Shown here piece after piece: positions 26,753-35,698 of a stretch of 64,000 nt of DNA. Each line of letters opens with the position of its first letter. Position 1 is the stretch's first letter. A model generated the notes under the pieces. It was given only the letters and a program-made list of their open reading frames with translations, ran no database searches and was not told where the DNA came from. Made by a program: the position numbers and the translations under genes. The stretch is taken from the NCBI RefSeq assembly GCF_902460415.1, contig NZ_CABPTY010000002.1, forward strand, positions 481,342 through 545,341. The letters are read 5' to 3'. The DNA comes from Campylobacter_A concisus_Y (lineage in GTDB: Bacteria > Campylobacterota > Campylobacteria > Campylobacterales > Campylobacteraceae).

Positions 26753-27618
26753 TAACCAATTATTTTATTAAGGCTCTTTTCTTCTTTACTCCAGCCTTTT
26801 TTAACGATTACATCGAGTTTTAAAAAGACCTTTGTTCCGGTTAAATTTTGTATTAACTTTCTTGCAAAAATTCCTATTCGTTTTATCGTTTCACCATTCT
26901 TACCGATGATCATACTTTTATGATTTTCACGTTCAGTGATGATGCTTACAAAAATTTCAGTAATGCCAGGTTTTTCTTTTACACTTTTTATGATCGCATC
27001 GCTAAGATAAGGGATCTCATCGCTTAAATTTTCATATATCGCTTCCAGTATAAATTCTCTAAAAATTTCTTTTTCATTTGTTGAAGTAAGAAATTCCGGA
27101 TCGTAAAAATATTCATGCTTTGGCAAAAGCTTGCAAATTTCATCAAGAAGCGGCTTTTTATAAGTAGGCTGCTTGGTGCTAAAAGTAAGCAAAGCTGCAA
27201 ATTTATCTTGAAATTTCTGGTACTGAGTGATCTTTTCTAAAACTTTTGCATTTGAGCTTTCATCTACTTTTGTTAGCACTAGTATGTGTGGTTTTTCAGG
27301 TTTTAGAGCTAAAAATTTCTCATAGTCTTCTGTGTCATCATGGATGGGCGCTAAAAATACGATGAGATCGCAGTCTCCCATCGATTTTATCGCTTGACTA
27401 ATTAGTAGTTGATTTATCGCCTTGTTGCTCTCGTGAAGTCCAGGTGTGTCGGTGAAGATGATCTGATCTTCACCGTTCATAACGATACCATTTATCTTTC
27501 TGCGAGTTGCATTTTGCTTGTGCGAGACGATGGCGATCTTTTCGTTTAGTAGCGCATTTAAAAACGAGCTTTTGCCAGCATTTGTGCGTCCTATGATGCT
27601 AACAAAGCCTGATTTCAA
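26749..27618 (-). CDS. era: GTPase Era
   Basis: Era is an essential GTPase in 16S rRNA maturation and 30S assembly. It has 289 residues. G1 is GRTNAGKSSFL, G3 is DTPGLH, and G4 is TKVD. The C-terminal KH domain carries MIIGKNGETIKRIG. The start overlaps the hslU stop by four bases. Confidence 0.96.
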   Translation of the reverse strand: MKSGFVSIIGRTNAGKSSFLNALLNEKIAIVSHKQNATRRKINGIVMNGEDQIIFTDTPGLHESNKAINQLLISQAIKSMGDCDLIVFLAPIHDDTEDYEKFLALKPEKPHILVLTKVDESSNAKVLEKITQYQKFQDKFAALLTFSTKQPTYKKPLLDEICKLLPKHEYFYDPEFLTSTNEKEIFREFILEAIYENLSDEIPYLSDAIIKSVKEKPGITEIFVSIITERENHKSMIIGKNGETIKRIGIFARKLIQNLTGTKVFLKLDVIVKKGWSKEEKSLNKIIGY

Positions 27619-28937
27619 AGTATATACCTCGCTAGATCTTGATCTTCGATCACATCTTTTAGGCGCTCTTTTACAAGCTCTTTTGTCACACTTATCTTCT
27701 CACCGCTCTTTTCGCTAGCTTCAAAGCTAATATCTTCTATCACGCGCTCGATCACAGTGTGAAGGCGTCTAGCGCCGATATCTTCCATCTTTTCATTTGC
27801 AGCGTGGGCGATACTGGCTATCTCTTTTATCGCTTCATCGTCAAATTCTAGCTCGACATTTTCGGTTGAAAGTAGGGCGATATATTGTTTTAAAAGCGAA
27901 TTTTTTGGCTGAGTTAAAATTTGATAAAGCGCGTCCTCATCAAGGCTATCAAGCTCAACCCTTAGCGGAAAACGGCCTTGAAGCTCTGGGATGAGATCGC
28001 TTGGCTTGCTTATGTGAAAGGCGCCAGCTGCGATAAATAAAATGTGATCTGTCTTTAAATTTCCAAATTTTGTATTTACATTTGAGCCCTCAACGATCGG
28101 TAACAAGTCTCTTTGTACGCCTTCTTTGCTAGGATCTTGTCTATTTGAGCTACCTGAGCCAACAGCTACTTTATCGATCTCGTCTATAAAGATGATGCCC
28201 TCGTTTTCAGCTCTTCTTAAAGCCTCAGTTTTTATGCTCTCTAGGTCTAAAATTTTATCATTTGCTTCGCTTTGAAGGGCTTTTTTGGCATCTTTTACCT
28301 TCATCTCTTTTTTGATGTTTTTACCGCCGATGCCAATTATCTTTATAAAGCTCTCTTGCATCTGCACCATGTCAGGTGGCACGTTTGAGCCAGCTTCAAG
28401 TGGGTTTTGCTGCACCTCGATCTCGATACTTAGCTCGTCAAGCTCGCCGTTTCTTAGTCTATTTAACATTTTTTCATAGCTCTTTGCGTACTCTGCTTGT
28501 TTCTCTTCACTTGCACCTTTTGGAAGTGGTGGAAGTAGCTTTGAGACGATCTTTTCTTCGATGTAGGCGTTGATTTTATCTTGATTTTTCTCGCTTTGCT
28601 CGTTTTTTACGAGATTATATGATGCCATAGCAAGATCTCTTACCATGCTTTCAACATCACGGCCGACAAAGCCAACCTCAGTATATTTACTAGCCTCAAC
28701 CTTAATAAATGGCAGTCCCATCATCTTTGAAAGACGCCTTGCGATCTCGGTTTTGCCAACACCAGTTGAGCCGATCATCAAGATGTTTTTTGGCATGATG
28801 TCATCTTGCAAGCTCTTTTCAAGCTTCATACGGCGATATCTGTTGCGAAGTGCGATCGCTATGATCTTTTTGGCATCCTTCTGACCGATCACATAGTCAT
28901 CTAAAAATTTAACAATTTCTCTTGGTGTTAAGTTCAT
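27615..28937 (-). CDS. hslU: ATP-dependent protease ATPase subunit HslU
   Basis: HslU unfolds substrates for the HslV peptidase. Walker A is GSTGVGKTEIARRL near residue 55 and Walker B GIIFIDEIDKVA; the intermediate I-domain lies between them, and the C-terminal pore-docking tail ends in LARYIL. I start at the ATG at 28937 (440 residues, NLTPREIVKFLD); it is preceded by GAGAGA and begins eight bases after the hslV stop. The frame extends 54 bases into hslV, but that part is not family-like. Confidence 0.96.
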   Translation of the reverse strand: MNLTPREIVKFLDDYVIGQKDAKKIIAIALRNRYRRMKLEKSLQDDIMPKNILMIGSTGVGKTEIARRLSKMMGLPFIKVEASKYTEVGFVGRDVESMVRDLAMASYNLVKNEQSEKNQDKINAYIEEKIVSKLLPPLPKGASEEKQAEYAKSYEKMLNRLRNGELDELSIEIEVQQNPLEAGSNVPPDMVQMQESFIKIIGIGGKNIKKEMKVKDAKKALQSEANDKILDLESIKTEALRRAENEGIIFIDEIDKVAVGSGSSNRQDPSKEGVQRDLLPIVEGSNVNTKFGNLKTDHILFIAAGAFHISKPSDLIPELQGRFPLRVELDSLDEDALYQILTQPKNSLLKQYIALLSTENVELEFDDEAIKEIASIAHAANEKMEDIGARRLHTVIERVIEDISFEASEKSGEKISVTKELVKERLKDVIEDQDLARYIL

Positions 28938-28945
28938 TTTCTCTC

Positions 28946-29479
28946 TTATTCTAAAACATAAGTTTTGATGTTTGTATTTGTATAGATGCAAATTTCGCCG
29001 GCGATCTTGAGACTCTCTTTGACTAGCTCCTCTTCGTCTATATCGGCAAATTTATCTAAGGCACGGGCTGCTGAGAGAGCGTAGTTACCGCCGCTTCCGA
29101 TAGCTGCTATCTTGCCATCTTCTGGCTCTACAACATCTCCAGTGCCACTAAGTAAGAAAATTTTATCCCTATCAAGCACAAGCATCATTGCTTCAAGCTT
29201 TCTTAGATACTTGTCTTTGCGCCACTCTTTGCTAAATTCTATAACCGCCTTTAGCAAATCGCCCTTTGTATGTTCTAAATTTTTCTCAAACATATCAAAA
29301 AGATTAAACGCATCAGCAGTGCTGCCAGCAAAGCCAGCTAGGACTTTGCCGTTGTGAATTTTGCGGATTTTTACGGCATTGCCTTTTAAGACGGTGTTGC
29401 CAAAGCTCACCTGTCCGTCGCCGCCGATAACCGCTTTATTTTTGCCTTTGTAGGCTAAGATGGTTGTCGCATGAAACAT
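28946..29479 (-). CDS. hslV: ATP-dependent protease peptidase subunit HslV
   Basis: A proteasome-like threonine peptidase of 177 residues. The active Thr-Thr lies in FHATTILAYKG, so a four-residue leader (MFHA) must be removed before Thr5 can act, unlike the E. coli enzyme where only Met is removed. GGDGQVSFGNTVLKG and GSGGNYALSAARAL are typical. It begins directly next to the rplI stop and is followed by hslU. Confidence 0.96.
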   Translation of the reverse strand: MFHATTILAYKGKNKAVIGGDGQVSFGNTVLKGNAVKIRKIHNGKVLAGFAGSTADAFNLFDMFEKNLEHTKGDLLKAVIEFSKEWRKDKYLRKLEAMMLVLDRDKIFLLSGTGDVVEPEDGKIAAIGSGGNYALSAARALDKFADIDEEELVKESLKIAGEICIYTNTNIKTYVLE

Positions 29480-29926
29480 CTACTCTCCTTGCACATCAAC
29501 CTTCAAGCTCGCATTTATCGAGTGTCCAAGCTTTACATGAACGTCATAAAGGCCGACTGCTTTTAGATGAGTGTCCATGTCGATCGCTTTTTTCTCGACA
29601 ACTAAATGATGTGTTTTTTCAAGCTCTGCTGCGATCTCCTCTTTTGAGACCGAGCCAAAAAGTGAGCCATTTGCGCCAAGAGTTTTTTTGATGACGACTG
29701 TCACTTTTGCAAGCTCTTCTTTTAGTTTTTCTAAATTTGCGATCTCATATTTTAGCTCTTCAGCCTTTCTCTTTTGAGCCGCTTCGTATTGGCGAAGTAC
29801 GTCTGGAGTGGCTGCTTTTGCAAAGCCTTTGCCGATTAAGAAGTTGTTGCCATAGCCATCTTTTACCTCTTTTATCTCACCAGCTTTACCAAGTGCTTTT
29901 ACATCTTTTATTAATAATACTTTCAT
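29480..29926 (-). CDS. rplI: 50S ribosomal protein L9
   Basis: A 148-residue ribosomal protein. The N-terminal RNA-binding domain reads MKVLLIKDVKALGKAGEIKEVKDGYGNNFLIGKGFA, then a long connecting helix (about residues 45-75) and a C-terminal domain containing NGSLFGSVSKEEIA. It is the usual L9 length. It lies 25 bases after argG on the same strand. Confidence 0.97.
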   Translation of the reverse strand: MKVLLIKDVKALGKAGEIKEVKDGYGNNFLIGKGFAKAATPDVLRQYEAAQKRKAEELKYEIANLEKLKEELAKVTVVIKKTLGANGSLFGSVSKEEIAAELEKTHHLVVEKKAIDMDTHLKAVGLYDVHVKLGHSINASLKVDVQGE

Positions 29927-29951
29927 TTCTTTCCTTTTTAAATTTTATTTT

Positions 29952-31175
29952 TTAGTCAAATTTTCGCCCATTTTTGCGTGCGATTATAAAGCGAAGTGCA
30001 TTTAGTTTGATAAATCCCTCTGCATCTTTTTGGTCATAAACGCTGTCCTCTTCAAATGTGCAGTACGCCTCGCTAAATAGATTATCATCTTTGCTGTTTC
30101 TACCAAGGATGATCACATTGCCTTTATAAAGCTCAACTTTTACAGAGCCATTTACGTGTTCTTGGCTTTTGTCGATGAGAGCTTGGAGCATATTTCGCTC
30201 AGGTGACCACCAGTAGCCGTTGTAAACTAGCTCGGCGTATTTTGGCATGATCTCATCTTTTAAATGAGCAGCACCGCGGTCAAGCGTGATGCTCTCGATC
30301 GCTCTATGAGCTTTTAGCATTATCGTGCCACCAGGAGTTTCGTAGCATCCGCGACTCTTCATACCAACTGAGCGGTTCTCTACGATGTCAAGTCTGCCTA
30401 TACCGTGTTTTGCGCCAAGGCGGTTTAGCTCGGTTAAAATTTCAGCTGGGCTCATTTTTTTGCCATTTATGCTCACTGGATCGCCTTTTTCATAGCCGAT
30501 CTCGATGATCTTGCTCTTATCTGTAGCATCTTTTGGGCTTACTGTCCATCTCCACATATCATCTTCTGGTGCGTGGCTTGGGTCTTCAAGCACTAGGCCT
30601 TCGTAGCTTATGTGAAGTAAATTTGCGTCCATTGAGTATGGGCTTTTGCCTGGTTTTTTAGTGATATCTATGCCGTTTTTCTCAGCGTATGCTAAGAGCT
30701 TTTCACGGCTGTTTAGATCCCACTCGCGCCATGGAGCGATGATAGTTAGGTTGTCGCCAAGCGCGTAGTATCCAAGTTCAAAGCGAACTTGGTCGTTGCC
30801 TTTGCCTGTTGCTCCGTGGCTCACGCCATCAGCGCCAACAAGCCTTGCGATCTCGCTTTGGCGTTTTGCTATTAGTGGGCGCGCTATCGAAGTGCCAAGC
30901 AGATACTCGCCCTCGTAGACTGCATTTGCTCTAAACATTGGAAATACATAATCACGTACAAATTCTTCTCTTAAATCTTCTATAAAAATATTTTCAGGCT
31001 TTACACCAAGTGCTAAGGCTTTTTTGCGTGCAGGCTCTAGCTCCTCGCCTTGGCCAATGTCAGCTGTAAATGTGACTACTTCGCAGTTATATTCATCTTG
31101 AAGCCATTTTAAAATGATACTTGTGTCAAGTCCGCCAGAGTATGCTAAAACCACTTTTTTTACGTTTTTTTTCAT
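29952..31175 (-). CDS. argG: Argininosuccinate synthase
   Basis: ArgG joins citrulline and aspartate in arginine synthesis. It has 407 residues. The ATP-pyrophosphatase motif LAYSGGLDTS is at residues 10-19, followed by SIARPLIAKRQ, HGATGKGNDQVRFE and SPYSMDANLLHISYEG. It is preceded by GGAAGAG and is divergent from the TonB receptor. A TAAAAT about 30 bases upstream of the start may be its -10. Confidence 0.97.
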   Translation of the reverse strand: MKKNVKKVVLAYSGGLDTSIILKWLQDEYNCEVVTFTADIGQGEELEPARKKALALGVKPENIFIEDLREEFVRDYVFPMFRANAVYEGEYLLGTSIARPLIAKRQSEIARLVGADGVSHGATGKGNDQVRFELGYYALGDNLTIIAPWREWDLNSREKLLAYAEKNGIDITKKPGKSPYSMDANLLHISYEGLVLEDPSHAPEDDMWRWTVSPKDATDKSKIIEIGYEKGDPVSINGKKMSPAEILTELNRLGAKHGIGRLDIVENRSVGMKSRGCYETPGGTIMLKAHRAIESITLDRGAAHLKDEIMPKYAELVYNGYWWSPERNMLQALIDKSQEHVNGSVKVELYKGNVIILGRNSKDDNLFSEAYCTFEEDSVYDQKDAEGFIKLNALRFIIARKNGRKFD

Positions 31176-31297
31176 AGCTCTTCCTTTTGTTAAAATGGTC
31201 GTATTTTAGCCTAAATTGATTAATTTTTAATAAACTAATTTAATAAATAATGCAAGTTTTTTTCTTAGAAAATTTTATAAAAAAGATTAGTATTTAA

Positions 31298-31316
31298 AAT
31301 TATGATAATTAATATT
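31298..31316 (+). promoter_or_regulatory. Candidate Fur box
   Basis: The 19 bases AATTATGATAATTAATATT match the classical Fur consensus (GATAATGATAATCATTATC) at 14 of 19 positions by eye. They lie about 63 bases before the TonB-receptor start in the 203-base divergent interval with argG, which otherwise holds only AT-rich sequence. Iron control of the receptor-esterase pair is inferred. Confidence 0.5.
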
Positions 31317-31378
31317 GTTTTAAAAGATACTTTGTTAAATTTCAAACCTTTTCAAATTAAATTTTAAAAAGGATAGTC

Positions 31379-33479
31379 ATGAGAAAAACAAAATTTATTG
31401 CCATTTGCCTTAGTGTTTGTGTGGCAAATTCTCTCTTTGGAGCAGAGTATAAAGACAATAACGAAACAAAGCTTGATGGCGTCGGTAAGTGCGAGTGGCT
31501 TTTCGCAGGAGATTAAAGAGGCTCCTGCAAGTATCAGCGTAATAAAAGGCGATGAGCTTACAAAAGATAGCTTTACTTCACTTCATTCAATCGCTCAAAA
31601 AGTCCCAGGTGTAAATGTAGTTGGTGGCGAGGACGGGGCAGCTAGTGGCATCTCGATACGTGGCATGGAGAAGTCTCAAACGCTAGTTTTGATTGATGGT
31701 AAAAGGGTAAATTCAAGCAGCGCAAATCCAAAGGGCGGAGCAGGGGATATGAACTCAAATTTTATCCCACCAGCTGAAGCGATCGAGCGTATAGAGGTTA
31801 TCCGTGGTCCTATGAGCTCGCTTTATGGTAGCGACGCAGTTGGAGGCGTGATAAATATCATCACTAAAAAGGACTTTTCAAAATTTAGTGGCAACGTCGG
31901 TATCTCAACCACGATAAACACGCATAAAGGCATAGGCGATGGTAGGCAAGGTGACTTTTATCTAAATTCACCTCTTTATAAAGACCTTTTCGCACTTCAG
32001 CTTTGGGGCTATAAAAAGATAAGAGATGAAGATGGCTACATCGGTGGTTATCAAAAGAGCGATAAGAGAAATTTAAGCGCAAAACTTTGGGTCACACCAG
32101 ATGAGCACAATAAATTTTTTATCCTTGGCTCAAACGAAAGGCACGATTACTCACGTACCATTGGTAAGTCAGCCGATCCAGATATAAGAAAAAAAGCTTT
32201 AAACGCCTATGACTACGAGAAGAAGAGCTATGGCGTGGGCTATCTTGGCGAATTTGATAATATAAATGCCGATCTTAGCTACATTTATGATGAGACGCAA
32301 AGAACGAGCCTTTTTGATAAATTTATACCAGCAAAAGCTAAAAATCATAACTTTAACTCAAAATTTACAACGTTTTTTGGCGCACACACTCTAACTTTTG
32401 GCTATGACTTTAGCAAGCAAAATGTAGGCACGACCTTTATCGTCTCAAACGCTTCAAGAAACGGCTTAAAAGATCCAAAGACCTACTCGATGAGCGAGCA
32501 TGCGGGATTTATCGAGGATGAGTGACAAATTTTAGATGAGAAGCTCTTTTTAACGCTTGGATCAAGGCTCACGCACAACGAATTTTTTGGCAACCACCTC
32601 TCGCCAAGAGCCTATCTAGTCTATAACGCTACAGATACGCTAAGTCTAAAAGGCGGCATAGCGACTGGCTATAAAACGCCAAATGTCAATCAAATCTCCC
32701 CAGAAGTAGGCACCATTCAAAATGGTTGGAAAATAGTTGATTTTGGCAACAAGGATCTGAAACCAGAAAAGAGCACGACTTACGAAGTTGGTGCATATTA
32801 TGACAATCAGGCTGATTTTAGAAGCTCGGTAACGCTTTTTAAAAATGAGTTTAAAGATAAGATCTTAGACACTGATGGCAGTAACGTCAATAAAATTCCT
32901 GCCTTTGGCACTTGCGCAGGTGCACCACACGTTAATTGTCCTGGCTGGGGAACTTACTTTAACATAGAAGGTGCAACCGTTTGGGGAGTGGAGCTAAGCG
33001 CCGACTACGACATCCTTTCAAATCTAAATTTAAGCTCAAACTACACCTATAACAAGTCAAAGATAAAAACTGGCAACCCAACGATAAACACGCCAAATGG
33101 TCCTATGAAATTTAGTGAGACAAATCTTGGCAGACTTGATGCAAAAAGCCTAACAGCAACGCCAGAGCACGCACTTCACGCCACGTTTACTTATAAGCCT
33201 GTAAAAAGCGTTAAAACATTTTTTGGCGCAAACTATGAGAGCAAGCTTACTAGCGTACAATTTGGCCCCGGTAACAGAGTAAAAGAAAATGACAAAAATT
33301 TACTCACATTTGATACAGGCATAAGCTGGGACGCAAACAAGCACCTAACACTTAGTCTAAATGCCTACAATATCTTTGATAAAGTAAGATACGATGAGGC
33401 GCTAGCAGACGACGGCAACTACTATTGGTATCCGCAAGAGGGTAGGAGATTTTGGTTTAAGGTTGCTGCAAAATGGTAA
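31379..33479 (+). pseudogene. TonB-dependent siderophore receptor, broken by frameshift and stop
   Basis: It encodes about 700 residues in pieces. The ATG at 31379 gives a signal peptide (FIAICLSVCVANSLFGA) but runs into TAA at 31514. The plug domain continues in another frame (SASGFSQEIKEAPASISVI...GVNVVGGEDGAASGISIRGMEKSQTL), with the frame change near 31478-31487; one extra or two missing bases would explain it. A second lesion is TGA at 32523-32525, where family pattern suggests Trp (TGG). After it the barrel resumes in the same frame (LSLKGGIATGYKTPNVNQISPEVG) and ends with the typical WFKVAAKW. The type is FepA/CfrA-like (catecholate siderophores). No homopolymer is present at either lesion, so phase variation is not suggested. 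Confidence 0.85.
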
Positions 33480-34300
33480 GAGCGTTTAAATTTTTGCTTT
33501 TTACGCTTGGTGTGGCACAGACTTTGCACGCAGGACCCAGCCAAACGCCTGAGCCACTTAGCCAAAAAGCTGCTAGTAAATTTGAAATTTCAACCTTTAA
33601 AATGAGCGCAAATGATGAAATTTATAAAATTTTCACAGCCAAGCTAAAGGGGCAAGATGAGTTTAAAAACGTGCTTTTCTTGCTTGACGCAAACGCCCAG
33701 TTTAACATGCTTTTAAATGAATTTGACGCCACGACTGCACCACTAATAATAGGCATAGGGTATGACACAAACAAAAGCTACGAGGTGCAAAAACGCACGA
33801 GAGACCTCACCCCAAAGGCAGAGGGTGAGGAGTTTAGCAAGGGTGGTGGCGCAGATGCGTTTTATCACTTTTTAACTAGAAATTTAGTGCCTCTAATTGA
33901 TGAGAAATTTAACGTGCAGGGCAGTCAAAAAAGCCTTTATGGACACTCTTTTGGCGGCCTTTTTACGCTCTATGCCTTGCTTAAAAATGAGGGTATATTT
34001 TCAAATTTCTTTATCGCTTCGCCATCTCTTTGGTGGGGTGAGTCTGAAATTTTAAAGCAAAACGTGAGCGAAGGTAAATTTAAAGAGAAACTAAAGGCTA
34101 AATTTGTCTTTCTTAGCGTTGGCGAGCTTGAAAAGAGAAAGGGCAAAACTGACAAAGCTGGCATTTTAAAGACAAGCGATTTGGCTCGTATTTTAAAACA
34201 AAGTGGCATAAATTCTCACTTTGAGCTTTTTAAAAATGAAACCCACGGCAGCGTCATACCTCTAAATTTAAAAGAGCTTTTAAAATATCTAAAGGATTAA
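33473..34300 (+). CDS. Periplasmic siderophore (trilactone) esterase, IroE/Cee-like
   Basis: A 275-residue alpha/beta hydrolase with a signal peptide (FKFLLFTLGVAQTLHA). The nucleophile elbow is LYGHSFGGLF (Ser within GHSFGG); FLLDANAQF, PLIIGIGYDTN and ASPSLWW follow the Fes/IroE esterase pattern, and a late His (NETHGSVIP) completes a likely triad. Such enzymes hydrolyse enterobactin-type trilactones in the periplasm; Cee in Campylobacter acts with the receptor CfrA. The ATG overlaps the receptor stop by seven bases. Intact here although the receptor is broken. Confidence 0.8.
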   Translation: MVRAFKFLLFTLGVAQTLHAGPSQTPEPLSQKAASKFEISTFKMSANDEIYKIFTAKLKGQDEFKNVLFLLDANAQFNMLLNEFDATTAPLIIGIGYDTNKSYEVQKRTRDLTPKAEGEEFSKGGGADAFYHFLTRNLVPLIDEKFNVQGSQKSLYGHSFGGLFTLYALLKNEGIFSNFFIASPSLWWGESEILKQNVSEGKFKEKLKAKFVFLSVGELEKRKGKTDKAGILKTSDLARILKQSGINSHFELFKNETHGSVIPLNLKELLKYLKD

Positions 34301-34333
34301 AAATTTAAGGCTATTTTTGTTAAAATCCGTCGC

Positions 34334-34579
34334 ATGAGAGTAGATAAATTTTTAAACGTAGTAAATATCACCAAAAGGCGTGCTGTTAGCGAAGATATGT
34401 GCAAAAGCGGCGTTGTGAGCATTAATGGCGTGCAGGCAAAAGCGGCAAAAGATGTAAAGATCGGCGACGTTATCACCATCAAATTTCTAGCTCGTGAGGC
34501 GAGATACGAGGTGCTTGCGATCCCAACTACAAAAAGCATACCAAAAAGCGCTCAAAGCGAATATGTAAAAGAGCTTTGA
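34334..34579 (+). CDS. S4-domain RNA-binding protein
   Basis: An 81-residue protein made of one S4 RNA-binding domain (MRVDKFLNVVNITKRRAVSEDMCKSGVVSING, positions 1-32, then GDVITIKF). It resembles Hsp15/YlmH-type small S4 proteins that bind ribosomal RNA or stalled large subunits. An extended -10 (TGTTAAAAT, 34318-34326) lies so close to the ATG that transcription would start about at it, and there is no ribosome-binding site, so it may be leaderless. Its stop overlaps the tsaE start. Confidence 0.8.
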   Translation: MRVDKFLNVVNITKRRAVSEDMCKSGVVSINGVQAKAAKDVKIGDVITIKFLAREARYEVLAIPTTKSIPKSAQSEYVKEL

Positions 34580-34977
34580 TGGTTTTTGAGCTTTTAGAAA
34601 ATGAGCTTGATGGACTTGTGCGGGTGCTGCCAAAAAGTGGCGTGGTGCTACTAAGTGGCGATCTAGCAAGTGGCAAAACGACGCTTGTAAAGGCGATCAT
34701 CAAGGCTCATGGCATCGATGAGAGCGTGACGTCGCCGACATTTTCTTTGATGCAAATTTATGGTAAAGATATCTATCACTACGACATCTATCAGATCGGT
34801 TTTGACGGGATGGCAAAAAATGGCCTTTTTGAAAATTTATTTGAAGAGGGGCTTCATCTAGTAGAGTGGGGCGATGAAAATTTAGAAAAGGCTCTAAAGA
34901 AAAACGGCGAGAGCTATACATTAGTAAAAATTTCTCCTAGCAAAAATGGCAGAAAATACGAGGTTATAAGTGCATAA
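34579..34977 (+). CDS. tsaE: tRNA threonylcarbamoyladenosine synthesis ATPase TsaE
   Basis: TsaE works with TsaB/TsaD to make t6A at tRNA position 37. It has 132 residues from the ATG at 34579. Walker A is LSGDLASGKTTLVK, followed by SVTSPTFSLMQIY and YHYDIYQI, and VEWGD. The start overlaps the S4 gene stop (ATGG within TGATGG), and the lptB GTG overlaps its end by eight bases. Confidence 0.93.
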   Translation: MVFELLENELDGLVRVLPKSGVVLLSGDLASGKTTLVKAIIKAHGIDESVTSPTFSLMQIYGKDIYHYDIYQIGFDGMAKNGLFENLFEEGLHLVEWGDENLEKALKKNGESYTLVKISPSKNGRKYEVISA

Positions 34978-35698
34978 ACTAGAAGTAAAAGAACTAAAAA
35001 AGACGATTAAGAAAACTGAGATCATAAAAGGTATATCTTTAGAGGTAAATAGCGGCGAGGTGGTGGGGCTTCTTGGGCCAAATGGTGCCGGAAAGACGAC
35101 TACTTTTTATATGATCTGTGGGCTCATCTCACCAACTAGCGGAGATGTCTTTTTGGATGATCAAAAGATCACAAGCGTCCCGCTTCATAAAAGGGCACAC
35201 CTTGGCATCGGCTATTTACCGCAAGAGTCGAGCATATTTAAAGAGCTAAGTGTAGAAGAAAATTTACTTCTTGGAGCTGAAATTTTAGACCAAAACACAG
35301 AAGAGATCTCTAAAAAAGTAAATGAGATGCTAAATATGCTAAACATTGAGCCTATTCGCCTAAGAAAGGGCGTTAGTCTAAGTGGTGGCGAGCGCAGACG
35401 CTGTGAGATCGCTAGAAGTCTCATCATAAAGCCAAAATTTTTGCTACTTGATGAGCCATTTGCAGGCGTCGATCCTATCGCAGTTAGCGACATCCAAAGT
35501 ATCGTTAGAGACCTTAAAAAGCTAGGCATCGGCGTTTTGATAACTGACCACAACGTCCGTGAGACGCTAGCCATTTGCGACAGAGCCTACGTTATCAAGG
35601 ACGGCTCGCTGCTAGCAAGCGGCAGTGCGAGTGAAGTGGCAAACAACAAGCTTGTTAGAACGCACTATCTTGGCGAAGAATTTAAGCTACTTGAGTAG
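34970..35698 (+). CDS. lptB: LPS export ABC transporter ATPase LptB
   Basis: LptB powers lipopolysaccharide extraction from the inner membrane with LptFGC. It has 242 residues. Walker A is GLLGPNGAGKTTTFYM, the Q-loop GYLPQESSIFKELSVEEN, signature LSGGERRRCEIARSL, Walker B FLLLDEPFAGVDPIA and H-loop ITDHNVRE, all typical of LptB. The start is GTG, inside the end of tsaE. The rpoN ATG follows directly after its TAG. Confidence 0.95.
   Translation: MHKLEVKELKKTIKKTEIIKGISLEVNSGEVVGLLGPNGAGKTTTFYMICGLISPTSGDVFLDDQKITSVPLHKRAHLGIGYLPQESSIFKELSVEENLLLGAEILDQNTEEISKKVNEMLNMLNIEPIRLRKGVSLSGGERRRCEIARSLIIKPKFLLLDEPFAGVDPIAVSDIQSIVRDLKKLGIGVLITDHNVRETLAICDRAYVIKDGSLLASGSASEVANNKLVRTHYLGEEFKLLE

Noticed and set aside
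31379..33479. Phase-variable TonB receptor
   Set aside because: No homopolymer or short tandem repeat at the frameshift, and the second lesion is a base substitution.
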